Positions 29,872 to 39,600 of a DNA stretch of 64,000 bases are shown here, in pieces (position 1 is the first letter of the stretch; every line of letters begins with the position of its first letter). The notes below the pieces were generated by a model that worked only from the letters and a program-made list of their open reading frames with translations, searched no databases and was not told where the DNA came from. The stretch spans positions 1 through 64,000 of the forward strand of contig CAMNMC010000086.1 in assembly GCA_946544235.1 (NCBI GenBank). The letters are read 5' to 3'. The DNA is from an uncultured Lachnospiraceae bacterium. GTDB lineage: Bacteria > Bacillota > Clostridia > Lachnospirales > Lachnospiraceae. The position numbers and the translations under genes were made by a program.

Positions 29872-32190
29872 TTATTTATACAATAGTCCCTCAGCGAATG
29901 AGAAGTCATCCTCGCTGAGCGTCTCCTTTGAGAAGCCGGCCTTGTTAAGGATGTTAAGCAGGCGGGCAGCGTCGTCGTCTGTACAGGTCATTTTACCACT
30001 TTTTCTAAGATATTCAAGCTGGGTTTCATAATTCATCTTGTCACGGAAATCCTTATCCTTACGCTTTTCTTTCCTGATGAAACGCATATACTTAAGGATC
30101 AGCCTGTCATTTCTGCCAGCCCGTGCGTATCTGAAAATATATACGATAGTCGGACGGAAGAAGATCACTGTAAATACCAGCAGTATAACTGCTAAAACAA
30201 CTATTACTATAACAGTTGCCTTCTTCATAAGGCTGTCATTGATCCTGAACCTAAAACCATCATCCTCTTCTTCTGCCACTTCTTCATCGTCGTCACTTCC
30301 GTCAGAGTTACTGAACTGTTCCCAGAAGTCCAGCAGCTCTTCTTCATCTCCCGAAGGAGTTGATTCAACAACCACCCAACCCTTTCCGTGGATATATGCC
30401 TCTACCCATGCATGCGCATCAGCATCGGTTGCATCGACTGAAATAAGCGCTGTTTCGCCCAGAACATTGTAACCATCATAATAATCACTGTATTTTGCAC
30501 CCTTCACCAGTTCACCGTAATGAGTAGCCTGATCATAGGATATCGCATAACCCTCACAGTATCTGGTCGGAATATCAAAATATCTGAGTATCAGCGCCGT
30601 TGCACTTGCAAAATGCGCACAGTAGCCTTTCTTATTCTTGGTCAGGAAATAGTTAACGAAATCTTTGCTTCTCGGGGTCGCTCCCGGCCTTATTGTATAA
30701 GGAACATTTTCCTGGAAATACGTTATTACGTTGTCTATTATCTCCTCTGGATTATCTCCACCAATGTTGTTCTCCCGGACAAACTCAGCTATAACATCGT
30801 AATTTTCAACAGGTATACGGCGACAATCCGGATCGACCTTTGACTTACTTGTATCTGCCATACCATAAAGATAAAACTCAGTAGTGTACAGATATAAGTC
30901 CGGATAATACTCGTATTCAGCCGTTGTATTATAGTAAACCATATTATCGGCATCATCCGAATAATAAGGGAGATAAATGCCTGATGTAGCCTCAACATTC
31001 GTTACCCTGAGTTTAGCCTTGGCGGAATACTTACTGCCTCTCTCATAAGCCTTCTTTAACAGCTCAACTGTTTCATGGTTCTCACCCTCAGGAGTTCTGA
31101 AATCAAGCTTCATGCTCCAGGAATTCAGATATGGGTTGTAGACATTTCCAACGAACTGCTTAAGATACAGCGTCTCATAGCTGTATGGCGTATATTCAAC
31201 AGTAATATCCGTCTCATAATCCAGCTTGATAGAGCTTACTCCTCCTAATCGTCCTGTTGAAAGACCTCCCCTGTTGGCATAGTAATTAAATAAGCCCTCG
31301 ATACCGAGAGTAAAAAAGTTGGTGACCGTCTCCATCGTATCCTTTTTGTATTTGTTATTGCCTTTTGCGTCATAACCCTCCTTCGGAACAAACATTCCGG
31401 TGATATTCACAAAAAGAAATACGAATATGAAGCCTATCAGCATCACCTGTCTCAGACTTCTGTGATCCATGCCATAGCTGAGACCGTTTTTGTCATGATA
31501 AAATACACTGCTTCTTCTATAAAGCTTATAATGTCTTCCCGCTCTGAGGAAATACGCCATAACGATTCCGCCGAGAAGAAGAACTGCGTAGAAGGTATCC
31601 GGCTCACATTCAAAATAAAAAGGTATAATGCTTAAGAACATCACGATTACAGCCGTTATCAGATATCTTGCTCTTCTGGAAATATAATTATTAATAAGAA
31701 TATTGATAAGCATTATAAAGAAAAGCACAGTGATAGTTATTGCCGTATATCTGTCATCGATCCTCTCACTGTAATGCTGCAGGCCGTCCATATTAAGATA
31801 AATGGCAGCAGCCTCCATAACGTCATTAACTATGGCATAAAAGCCTGAATTTATATAATCCCTGAGGAAATACGCACCAACTGCGAATACTCCGAAATAA
31901 AGCAGATAACCTATGTTTTCCGTCAGGCTGTTATAATAAAGGAACGAGCACATCAGTGCCGTAATAAGCGCAACGAGATTGACTATAAGCTCCGAGTATT
32001 CGATCTCGAGAGCCGAAAGAAAGATGCCCGCTCCGCCCATAGAAAGGCAATAGGTAATAAGACCCTTGATAATAAGCGTATGAACTCGGTTTTCTTTGAT
32101 ATCATAAACGCTCTTATCAATGGCGATTCCATTGGTAATCTCGATATTCTCTTTCTCCTTAAGCACCTTGTGCCATGAACGAACCTTCAT
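29872..32190 (-). CDS. Transglutaminase-domain membrane protein
   Basis: Multi-TM N-term; KGYCAHFASATALILRYFDIPTRYCEGY; DADAHAWVEAYIHGKGWVVVESTP. Confidence 0.9.
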   Translation of the reverse strand: MKVRSWHKVLKEKENIEITNGIAIDKSVYDIKENRVHTLIIKGLITYCLSMGGAGIFLSALEIEYSELIVNLVALITALMCSFLYYNSLTENIGYLLYFGVFAVGAYFLRDYINSGFYAIVNDVMEAAAIYLNMDGLQHYSERIDDRYTAITITVLFFIMLINILINNYISRRARYLITAVIVMFLSIIPFYFECEPDTFYAVLLLGGIVMAYFLRAGRHYKLYRRSSVFYHDKNGLSYGMDHRSLRQVMLIGFIFVFLFVNITGMFVPKEGYDAKGNNKYKKDTMETVTNFFTLGIEGLFNYYANRGGLSTGRLGGVSSIKLDYETDITVEYTPYSYETLYLKQFVGNVYNPYLNSWSMKLDFRTPEGENHETVELLKKAYERGSKYSAKAKLRVTNVEATSGIYLPYYSDDADNMVYYNTTAEYEYYPDLYLYTTEFYLYGMADTSKSKVDPDCRRIPVENYDVIAEFVRENNIGGDNPEEIIDNVITYFQENVPYTIRPGATPRSKDFVNYFLTKNKKGYCAHFASATALILRYFDIPTRYCEGYAISYDQATHYGELVKGAKYSDYYDGYNVLGETALISVDATDADAHAWVEAYIHGKGWVVVESTPSGDEEELLDFWEQFSNSDGSDDDEEVAEEEDDGFRFRINDSLMKKATVIVIVVLAVILLVFTVIFFRPTIVYIFRYARAGRNDRLILKYMRFIRKEKRKDKDFRDKMNYETQLEYLRKSGKMTCTDDDAARLLNILNKAGFSKETLSEDDFSFAEGLLYK

Positions 32191-32266
32191 ATCTCAGTCC
32201 TCTCATAACCTCTGTATCATATCTCTGTTCTTCAGCCCTGCTCAGCTGCCTCGCATTATCATCTCA

Positions 32267-33307
32267 TCATCCCTGCTCGACTACCTCGCAGACGGCCTCG
32301 CCGTTCTTCGCGAGAATATTTACATATGCTTTAAGCTCAGGCTTGATACTGCGCATATACTCCTTAGTCCTCTCTGAATCCGGATATATTTTTTCATAAA
32401 ATACATCCGCAAAAGCATCGGAAAGGTCATTTCTGCTCATCAGTCCTCTCTCCTCAAAGCTGAATCTGCCTTCACTCCACCACATAAACCTCACAAAAAG
32501 GTTGTCTGCTATAAGCCCTCTGACCATTGAGTAGGCAAGATCTATCACCTGTTCAACCTCATTCGGAGTGCCTGCAAGATCCATAAGAACAACCATCTGC
32601 TGATCCGACATGCTGACTCTGTCCTTAACCATCAGAATGTCCCTTTTTGCAGAAAGCTTCCAGTGTATGCTCATCAGTTTATCTCCCGGGATATACTCCC
32701 TGACATCACTGGTATCCGAGAAATCATGTCCCTTCTTGTTGGTCTCTTCAGCCTCCGTGAGCCCCCTGTTCATATCCGTCATGTCCCTGTCTACAGCTGT
32801 ATTTGCCGACGGAAGTACTGCGATCTCGGCATAGGTCGGATTCTTCTTACAAATCTCAAAGAAACCAAGTATATCCAGAACACTTATCTTATCAACAGAA
32901 TATCCGATAAGTCCGCACCGTGTAAGCTGCATAGGGAGCATAATATCCTCAGTATGCCTTATCCTGGCCGGAACCGTAAGCACTATATTATTCTGATCAT
33001 TATAAAATTTGTTTTCTGCCGTGAAATTCACTCTGACATGAAGTGACGGGAAGAAGGCTTTGTTTGCCACTCTTACATTCACATAGCTGATGGTATCCTT
33101 TTCCGTCCGCTGCTCGCTGACAGAGAGTTCAACCGTAAGATTATGCCTTACATAAAGGCACAGTAAGATATCCGGTACAGGCAGTATTATCATTATCCAG
33201 AGCAGCATCATATAAAAATAGCTGTGAAGGAAGTCATGCAAAAAGAACACTGCCGTACCGATCAGTAAAAATAATATTATTCTTCCGAAATATATCCTGT
33301 TTTTCAA
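32267..33307 (-). CDS. DUF58 domain protein
   Basis: DVREYIPGDKLMSIHWKLSAKRDILMVKD. Confidence 0.9.
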   Translation of the reverse strand: MKNRIYFGRIILFLLIGTAVFFLHDFLHSYFYMMLLWIMIILPVPDILLCLYVRHNLTVELSVSEQRTEKDTISYVNVRVANKAFFPSLHVRVNFTAENKFYNDQNNIVLTVPARIRHTEDIMLPMQLTRCGLIGYSVDKISVLDILGFFEICKKNPTYAEIAVLPSANTAVDRDMTDMNRGLTEAEETNKKGHDFSDTSDVREYIPGDKLMSIHWKLSAKRDILMVKDRVSMSDQQMVVLMDLAGTPNEVEQVIDLAYSMVRGLIADNLFVRFMWWSEGRFSFEERGLMSRNDLSDAFADVFYEKIYPDSERTKEYMRSIKPELKAYVNILAKNGEAVCEVVEQG

Positions 33308-33309
33308 AC

Positions 33310-34275
33310 CTAACTCCTCGGTGCAGGAATAGACTGAACCAGTCTGTTTAGAGCTGCCGCCATAGAGATGCCCTGGGCTCTGGCCTTCTGACCGAGCTTA
33401 ACCCTGTGACCAAGTGTGTCCTTTACAACCTCCTGAACATCCTGTGCGGTTACATAGTCTCTGTTATCTATGATTGCCATAGCCTTGGCCATTCTGAGGC
33501 AGGCAATGGTTCCTCTCGGGCTTGCGCCGAGACTGAAATATTCGTTTCTTCTGGTCTCTTCGACTATATTTACGATATATTCATATATTTCATCCCTGAT
33601 ATAAAGCTCATTCGAATACTTTCTGAGCTCAATCAGTTCATCGGCTGTCATGACTGCTTCAACGGTGCTGAGCGGATTTGATGCATTACCTTTAAGTATC
33701 GCAACCGCATCACTGTGGGCAGGATAGCCCATGGACAGGCAGACCATGAAACGATCAAGCTGTGACTCCGGAAGGAGCTGTGTTCCCGAAGAACCATAAG
33801 GGTTTTCCGTGGCAATAACTATAAATGGATTCGGTAGTTCTCTTGTCACGCCATCGACAGTGGCATGTCCCTCCTCCATTACCTCCAGAAGAGCCGACTG
33901 CGTCTTCGGACTTGTTCTGTTTATCTCATCAGCGAGGAAGAGATTACAGAAAACCGAACCCGGCTTATACTCGAATTCCTTTGTTGCACTGTTATACATG
34001 GAAAATCCCAGAATATCCGACGGAAGAACATCCGGAGTAAACTGCACTCTCTTGTAATCAAGTGAGATTGTCTTCGCAAATGCAGTCGCAAGGGTAGTCT
34101 TACCCACTCCCGGAATATCCTCCATAAGGATATGTCCGCCGGCTATCGATGCAGCAAGAACTTTCTTCACGACATGATCCTTACCCTTGATAACCTTATT
34201 TACGTTTTCCTGAACCAGATTTATCTTATCAATATAACTCATTATATCCTCGCTAATAATACATTTCATAATCAC
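33310..34275 (-). CDS. MoxR-family AAA ATPase
   Basis: GHILMEDIPGVGKTTLATAFAKTI; CNLFLADEINRTSPKTQSALLEVMEE. Confidence 0.95.
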   Translation of the reverse strand: MIMKCIISEDIMSYIDKINLVQENVNKVIKGKDHVVKKVLAASIAGGHILMEDIPGVGKTTLATAFAKTISLDYKRVQFTPDVLPSDILGFSMYNSATKEFEYKPGSVFCNLFLADEINRTSPKTQSALLEVMEEGHATVDGVTRELPNPFIVIATENPYGSSGTQLLPESQLDRFMVCLSMGYPAHSDAVAILKGNASNPLSTVEAVMTADELIELRKYSNELYIRDEIYEYIVNIVEETRRNEYFSLGASPRGTIACLRMAKAMAIIDNRDYVTAQDVQEVVKDTLGHRVKLGQKARAQGISMAAALNRLVQSIPAPRS

Positions 34276-34405
34276 GAATTCACCTATACATGTCTCTTCT
34301 GTTGTAACAAATACATCAGGAGAGGCATGTAATACGTGTATCTGTTTACTCTTTCATCATCACATCATATTTATATTTCCGAATTATATGATCGTGAAGA
34401 GATGC

Positions 34406-35575
34406 TTATTTAGTAATTCCGAGTCTTACTGCTTCATCAGCTACGGCCTTGGCAACAACCTTAGCAACCTCAGGATTAAATGCATCCGGAATGATATAGT
34501 CTGCAGTAAGCTCGTCATCCTTAACGATTGAAGCGATGGCAAGTGCGGCTGCACGCTTCATTTCCTCTGTGATAGCTGTAGCTCTTGCATCCAGCGCACC
34601 CCTGAAGATACCAGGAAATACAAGTACGTTGTTGATCTGGTTAGGGAAGTCTGAACGACCGGTTGCTACAACTGCAGCACCGCCTGCCTTAGCCTCGTCA
34701 GGCATGATCTCAGGTGTTGGGTTAGCCATAGCGAAGATGATAGAATCCTTAGCCATTGTGCTTACCATCTCTGTTGTGAGAACTCCCGGAGCAGAAACGC
34801 CGAGGAAAATATCCTTACCCTTAACAACATCTGCAAGGCTGCCTGCTTCTTTATTCTTATTTGTGATCTTGGCGATCTCTTCCTTAGCAGGGTTGAGACC
34901 GTCTCTTCCTTCATAGATCGCACCCTGTCTGTCAACAAGGATGGCATCCTTAAGGCCGAAGGAAAGGAGAAGCTTTGTAATTGAGATACCGGCAGCACCG
35001 GCACCGTTAACAACTGCTGTAACCTCTTCCATCTTCTTGCCTACAAGCTTAAGAGCGTTCATGATACCTGCCGAAACAACGATGGCTGTACCATGCTGAT
35101 CATCATGAAATACAGGTATATCAAGCTCCTTCTTAAGTCTGTCTTCTATCTCGAAGCATCTTGGTGCTGAAATATCCTCAAGGTTGATACCACCAAAGGA
35201 TGGAGCTATTCTCTTAACAGTCTCGATGATTTCCTCTGTATCCTTAGTGTCAAGGCAGATAGGAAATGCATCAACATTTCCGAATCTCTTGAAGAGGATA
35301 GATTTACCCTCCATAACAGGCATAGCCGCAAGAGGTCCGATATCGCCAAGACCGAGTACTGCGGTTCCGTCTGAAACAACAGCTATAGTGTTAGCCTTGA
35401 TAGTATATCTGTATGCATCTGCAGGGTTCTCGTGGATCTTTCTGCAAGGCTCTGCTACACCCGGTGTGTAGGCTGTTGAAAGATCGTCCTTGGTCTCCAC
35501 TCTAACCTTAGAAACCACTTCAAGTTTTCCTGTATGCTCCTCATGCATCTCAAGACTCAGTTTGTTAAAATCCAT
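34406..35575 (-). CDS. NAD(P)-dependent malic enzyme
   Basis: AYTPGVAEPCRKI; VSDGTAVLGLGDIGPLAAMPVMEGKSILFKRFG; FHDDQHGTAIVV. Confidence 0.95.
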   Translation of the reverse strand: MDFNKLSLEMHEEHTGKLEVVSKVRVETKDDLSTAYTPGVAEPCRKIHENPADAYRYTIKANTIAVVSDGTAVLGLGDIGPLAAMPVMEGKSILFKRFGNVDAFPICLDTKDTEEIIETVKRIAPSFGGINLEDISAPRCFEIEDRLKKELDIPVFHDDQHGTAIVVSAGIMNALKLVGKKMEEVTAVVNGAGAAGISITKLLLSFGLKDAILVDRQGAIYEGRDGLNPAKEEIAKITNKNKEAGSLADVVKGKDIFLGVSAPGVLTTEMVSTMAKDSIIFAMANPTPEIMPDEAKAGGAAVVATGRSDFPNQINNVLVFPGIFRGALDARATAITEEMKRAAALAIASIVKDDELTADYIIPDAFNPEVAKVVAKAVADEAVRLGITK

Positions 35576-35600
35576 AGTATATATCCTCCTATTATTTCAT

Positions 35601-35671
35601 CATGCACTCAGCAATTATGTCTCTCAGTTGTAGCCAAATACGCCTTCGAGACATAATTGCTGAGCGCATGT
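35601..35671. repeat. Long inverted repeat (17-bp perfect core) 5' of malic enzyme
   Basis: CTCAGCAATTATGTCTC (35607-35623) / GAGACATAATTGCTGAG (35648-35664), flanked by CATGCA/CGCATG. Confidence 0.75.
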
Positions 35672-35686
35672 TAATCATCGTGAAGT

Positions 35687-36568
35687 TTACAGCAGATCAA
35701 ATATATTCATCTGTGTACCTTCGGTTTTGTTTTCATAGCTGCGGTTGAGGCGTTCTATCTCTGCCTTTCCCCTGGCTATTCCGTTCTTTTCTGTAAAATC
35801 ATTTATAAGCTTTTCTATTTCAGAAGCATTATCGCTGATAACGACGTCTTTGTCACCATATTTTTTTCTGTAGAGCTCGTATTCTGCCGGAAATCTCTCC
35901 TTAAAGCTCTTATGAAAATGCTTTCCGACCTCTCCGCGAAGGGTGAGGATCATATTTCCCGGGTCGATTCCTGAGGCGCCGACATTTTTTATCTCGCTGA
36001 GAACTGCCTGAACCTCTTCAGGATAATCATTTATGAAAGGAATTATCGGCTGAAGAATGATTGTCACGGTTATGTCTCTTCTGATAAGCTCACAGATCAT
36101 CTCGAGCCTGTCCGAGGCAACCGATGCACCGACGCATATTCTTCCTGAAATACTGTCGCTCAGCGTTTCAAGCGGAACATTTATTATGACCTTGGAATTT
36201 CTGTTGATTGATTCCAGAAGATCGATATCACGAAGAAGCAGTGTATTTCTCGTGGTGATGGACACGCCGAAATCATGCCGCGCGATAATGTTCAGACTGT
36301 CGCGCATGATGCATTCTTCCTTCTCGATATCCATATAAGGATCAACAACGCTTCCGAGGATGACCATTCCTCTGGTTCTCTTCTTCGCAAGCGCATTTGC
36401 AAGAAGGGCAGGCGCATTCTTCTTGATCTCCACGTCGAAATAATCATTTCTGTTATAAGGTTTTCTGAGTCCTTCACAATAGATCAGATCCTCCGTGCTG
36501 CCGTGATACGGACTGTAGCCGTTCTGTGGCGTAAGCACTGTCTTCGCTTCAACGTAATGCATAAACAT
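35687..36568 (-). CDS. Radical-SAM-fold (SPL/Rv2578c-like) protein with degraded CxxxxxC-type Fe-S motif
   Basis: VLTPQNGYSPYHGSTEDLIYCEGLR..FDVEIKKNAPALLANAL..GMVILGSVVDPYMDIEKEECIMRDSLNII..GVSITTRNTLLLRDIDLL. Confidence 0.75.
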   Translation of the reverse strand: MFMHYVEAKTVLTPQNGYSPYHGSTEDLIYCEGLRKPYNRNDYFDVEIKKNAPALLANALAKKRTRGMVILGSVVDPYMDIEKEECIMRDSLNIIARHDFGVSITTRNTLLLRDIDLLESINRNSKVIINVPLETLSDSISGRICVGASVASDRLEMICELIRRDITVTIILQPIIPFINDYPEEVQAVLSEIKNVGASGIDPGNMILTLRGEVGKHFHKSFKERFPAEYELYRKKYGDKDVVISDNASEIEKLINDFTEKNGIARGKAEIERLNRSYENKTEGTQMNIFDLL

Positions 36569-36639
36569 CCCTCATTTCTCTTATTAAGTGATATATGATA
36601 CGAATTGCTCCGTTTTCTGAATTCCCACAATTCTCTGCA

Positions 36640-39600
36640 TCATATAAAAGTAAAGGTCTGCTGCTCAAATGAAAGCTCATGATATTCGAGTTCTTCTTCC
36701 TTGGTCCTGCTTTCATAATTAACCACTACTGTAACTTCCCTGCCGCCTCTCTGTTGCTGGCCCAGAACATAATTGATATCAAAACGTCCTGTGATCGCAG
36801 GAGATGCGCCACGCGCCGGAACCACAAGCTGAACCCTGTTGCTCTGAAGTAGTGCAAAAATAGGCTCCCAGATATAAATATCCTTCGCGGCTCCGAATGG
36901 GTTATCTATAAATATGGTATTGGTTCCGCTGCCCATCGAAAGAGGATCATACATGCCGGAAATATAGTTTATCACGGATATCAGGAACTGTATATATATA
37001 CCCTGTGACTGACCGGTACTTCCGACCGCCTCTTCGTATTTCAGGTAACGGCTCTGCTCCTTGATCCTCTCACGCTTGTAGAGGCTGAGCTTAATCTTGT
37101 TCATATCTGTGACGATGACACCGAAAAGTCTCTTGGTTGATAGGCTGTTCCTGATATATTTCAGTCTGCCCTCATCATCATTTATCTTGTCTGCCTCATC
37201 TACAACCTTGTCGATATAAGCAGCCATACGCTCGCGCATATATTCGTCCTTGACGTACGGAATGCTGAGCCTGATCATCTCTATCTTCTCATCATCCATC
37301 ATGATGCCCGAAAGACCCGGCAGAAGTTCAAGCTCGGTCTTCACGTCGAGACATCTGTCAAGGCACTGATCCACGAAGCTGTCATGCAGAAGCTCCATAT
37401 CCTGAAGGCTCTTGCCGATACGTTCCTTCTCAAGCCTGATAACATCAAGCATCTCTCTGAGACTTTCGAGAAGTGTCTCTGCCTCTGCAAGACCGGCAGG
37501 AATCTGCACATCCTCCCTGACTGCCGTTGCAAGCCCGGAAACGCCCATATCCGTAAGGCTCTCTGAAATTCTTCCCTTCTGTCTCACGAGCTCAAGCCTT
37601 GCCTTCTCCATCGATTTCTGGATATTATCATATCTGAGGAGAGTCTCTTCAAACTGATTCTCACGATATCCGTCCGCAGTGAGTACTACCGCCTTCTCTG
37701 TATCGATGCCATTTCTCTCAACAATCCTGCTGACATCCTTATAGATATCATCCGACTCTCTTCTCTTCTTATCAAATTCACGAAGCTTCTTAAGTCCCTC
37801 GTCATACCTTGCCTTAGCTTCTGACAGCTGAATCTCACCTGCTTTCTGCATTTCTGAAAGCTTGTCATCCGCATCCTCAATACGTGCAAAATCACCGAAG
37901 GCATCGGTATAATTCTTAACTGCGTATTCTATTCTTCCGGAAATCTTATCGTATTCACTCTTACGCTGTGCCAGAGTTCTCTCAGCCCTCGAAAGTTCTT
38001 CTCTGTCTCTTTCAAGATTGTTCTTCAGAACTGTCAGAGACTCTTCATCAGCCGAAAGAAGCCTGCCGCTCCTCTGATCTGCTTCAAGTCTCTCTACAAG
38101 CTTCGGATCCTTCTTAATGATATTTCTGATGATCCTGTCCATGCTGTTTCCGAGTGTATCCGAAAACTGTCTGAGCGACTCCTGTTCCTTAAATCTGTCT
38201 GAGAACTTACCAAGGCAGACATCAAAAGCAGCCGCCAGAGACTCCGGACTACCGGTCATAACAGGATAATCCCCGTCAACATAGTAAGTTGCATAGGTGC
38301 CGTTCCACTTGTCAAGAAGCTCGGTCCTCTCTCTCTTCAGTCTTCCGACCCTGCTGCGAAGCTCTGCCGCAGCTGTAAGAAGCGACCTCTTCTTCTCTTC
38401 AAGACCTGTGAGGAGCTGTGAAAGGCGCGATTTATCCTTAAGCGCGTCTTCCTTTCTCTCCCTGTCCTTATCAATGAGTCCGCTTAATTCCTCGCATCTC
38501 CTGAGTATCCTTATATCAGCCTCAAGCTCTTCCTTCTTCTCGAAAATATCTGTCAGCTGCTCCTCGAAGCTGAGGATATTCTCCTTTATCCTTCCGATAA
38601 GTGAATCAGTCTCTCTCTTCTCGAGAATAAGTCTGTTCTCCTCGAGGCTCAGTCTGTCAGCCTCTTCCCCTGCATTTATTATATCCTCGGAGGTAAGCGT
38701 TCTGATAAGCTTCTGATCCTCACCGGCAACCTCTGACATATCCCTGAGCGACCTGATCTCATCACTGAGGATATCCATCTCAGCCTTCTTCTCCGCTGCC
38801 AGCTTCTCAACGCTGTTAGGATCGGTAAAGAATTCCGTTCCTCTGTGAAGGAGCATTGCCTTGTCACGCGCAGCGCCGGAAATAACTATAGCTCCCTCGC
38901 CGAGCTCAGCTTCGTTATATATAATGACCACTTCATTTCCGGTATCGACATCACCGATGTTCTGGTCATTTGCTATCTTCTCAAATTCACTGCATACGAT
39001 GCCATAAGGAAGCTGCGGTACCAGAGAAAGGATCTCCTTTCTCCTGTCCTCCGGAAGTGACGCCGCATAATCCATACCTGTCATGGCATAGATGTTATGT
39101 CTTGTCCTGAGATAATTCAGAACCTTCTCAATCCCGGAAGTCACCTCGATAAGTCTTCCGGCAAGTATATCCTTATATCTTGCTCCGGCCTCAGCCAGAC
39201 GCTTTTCCTTCTCAAGAATATCGGCAGAAAGCTTCATCAGCTTGTCACCGACAGCCTTATCGAGAGTGGCTGCATCGGCCTTCTCACTGCCGAGATATAT
39301 CCTGCAGAGAGTTTCTATACGGCTTCTGTTTTCTGTATATTTTCTGCTTCTTTCTTCGGCATCCTTTCTTCTGACGCCTGTCTCTATCATGAGAGCACTG
39401 TTTGTCTCACGCTTCTTCTCAGCCTCAGCAAGACGCATCTTCTCTGTTTCTATTTTTTCTGAAAGAGCCTTCTCATCAGCAGAAAGCTTATCTTTCTCAC
39501 GCGTAAGTCTCGCAAGCTTAACGCTGTAATCCTCAAAGGTTTTATCACCCAGCTCGGTGAAAAGTGCAGAAAGCTTCTCTTCAAGGATATGACTGTTCTC

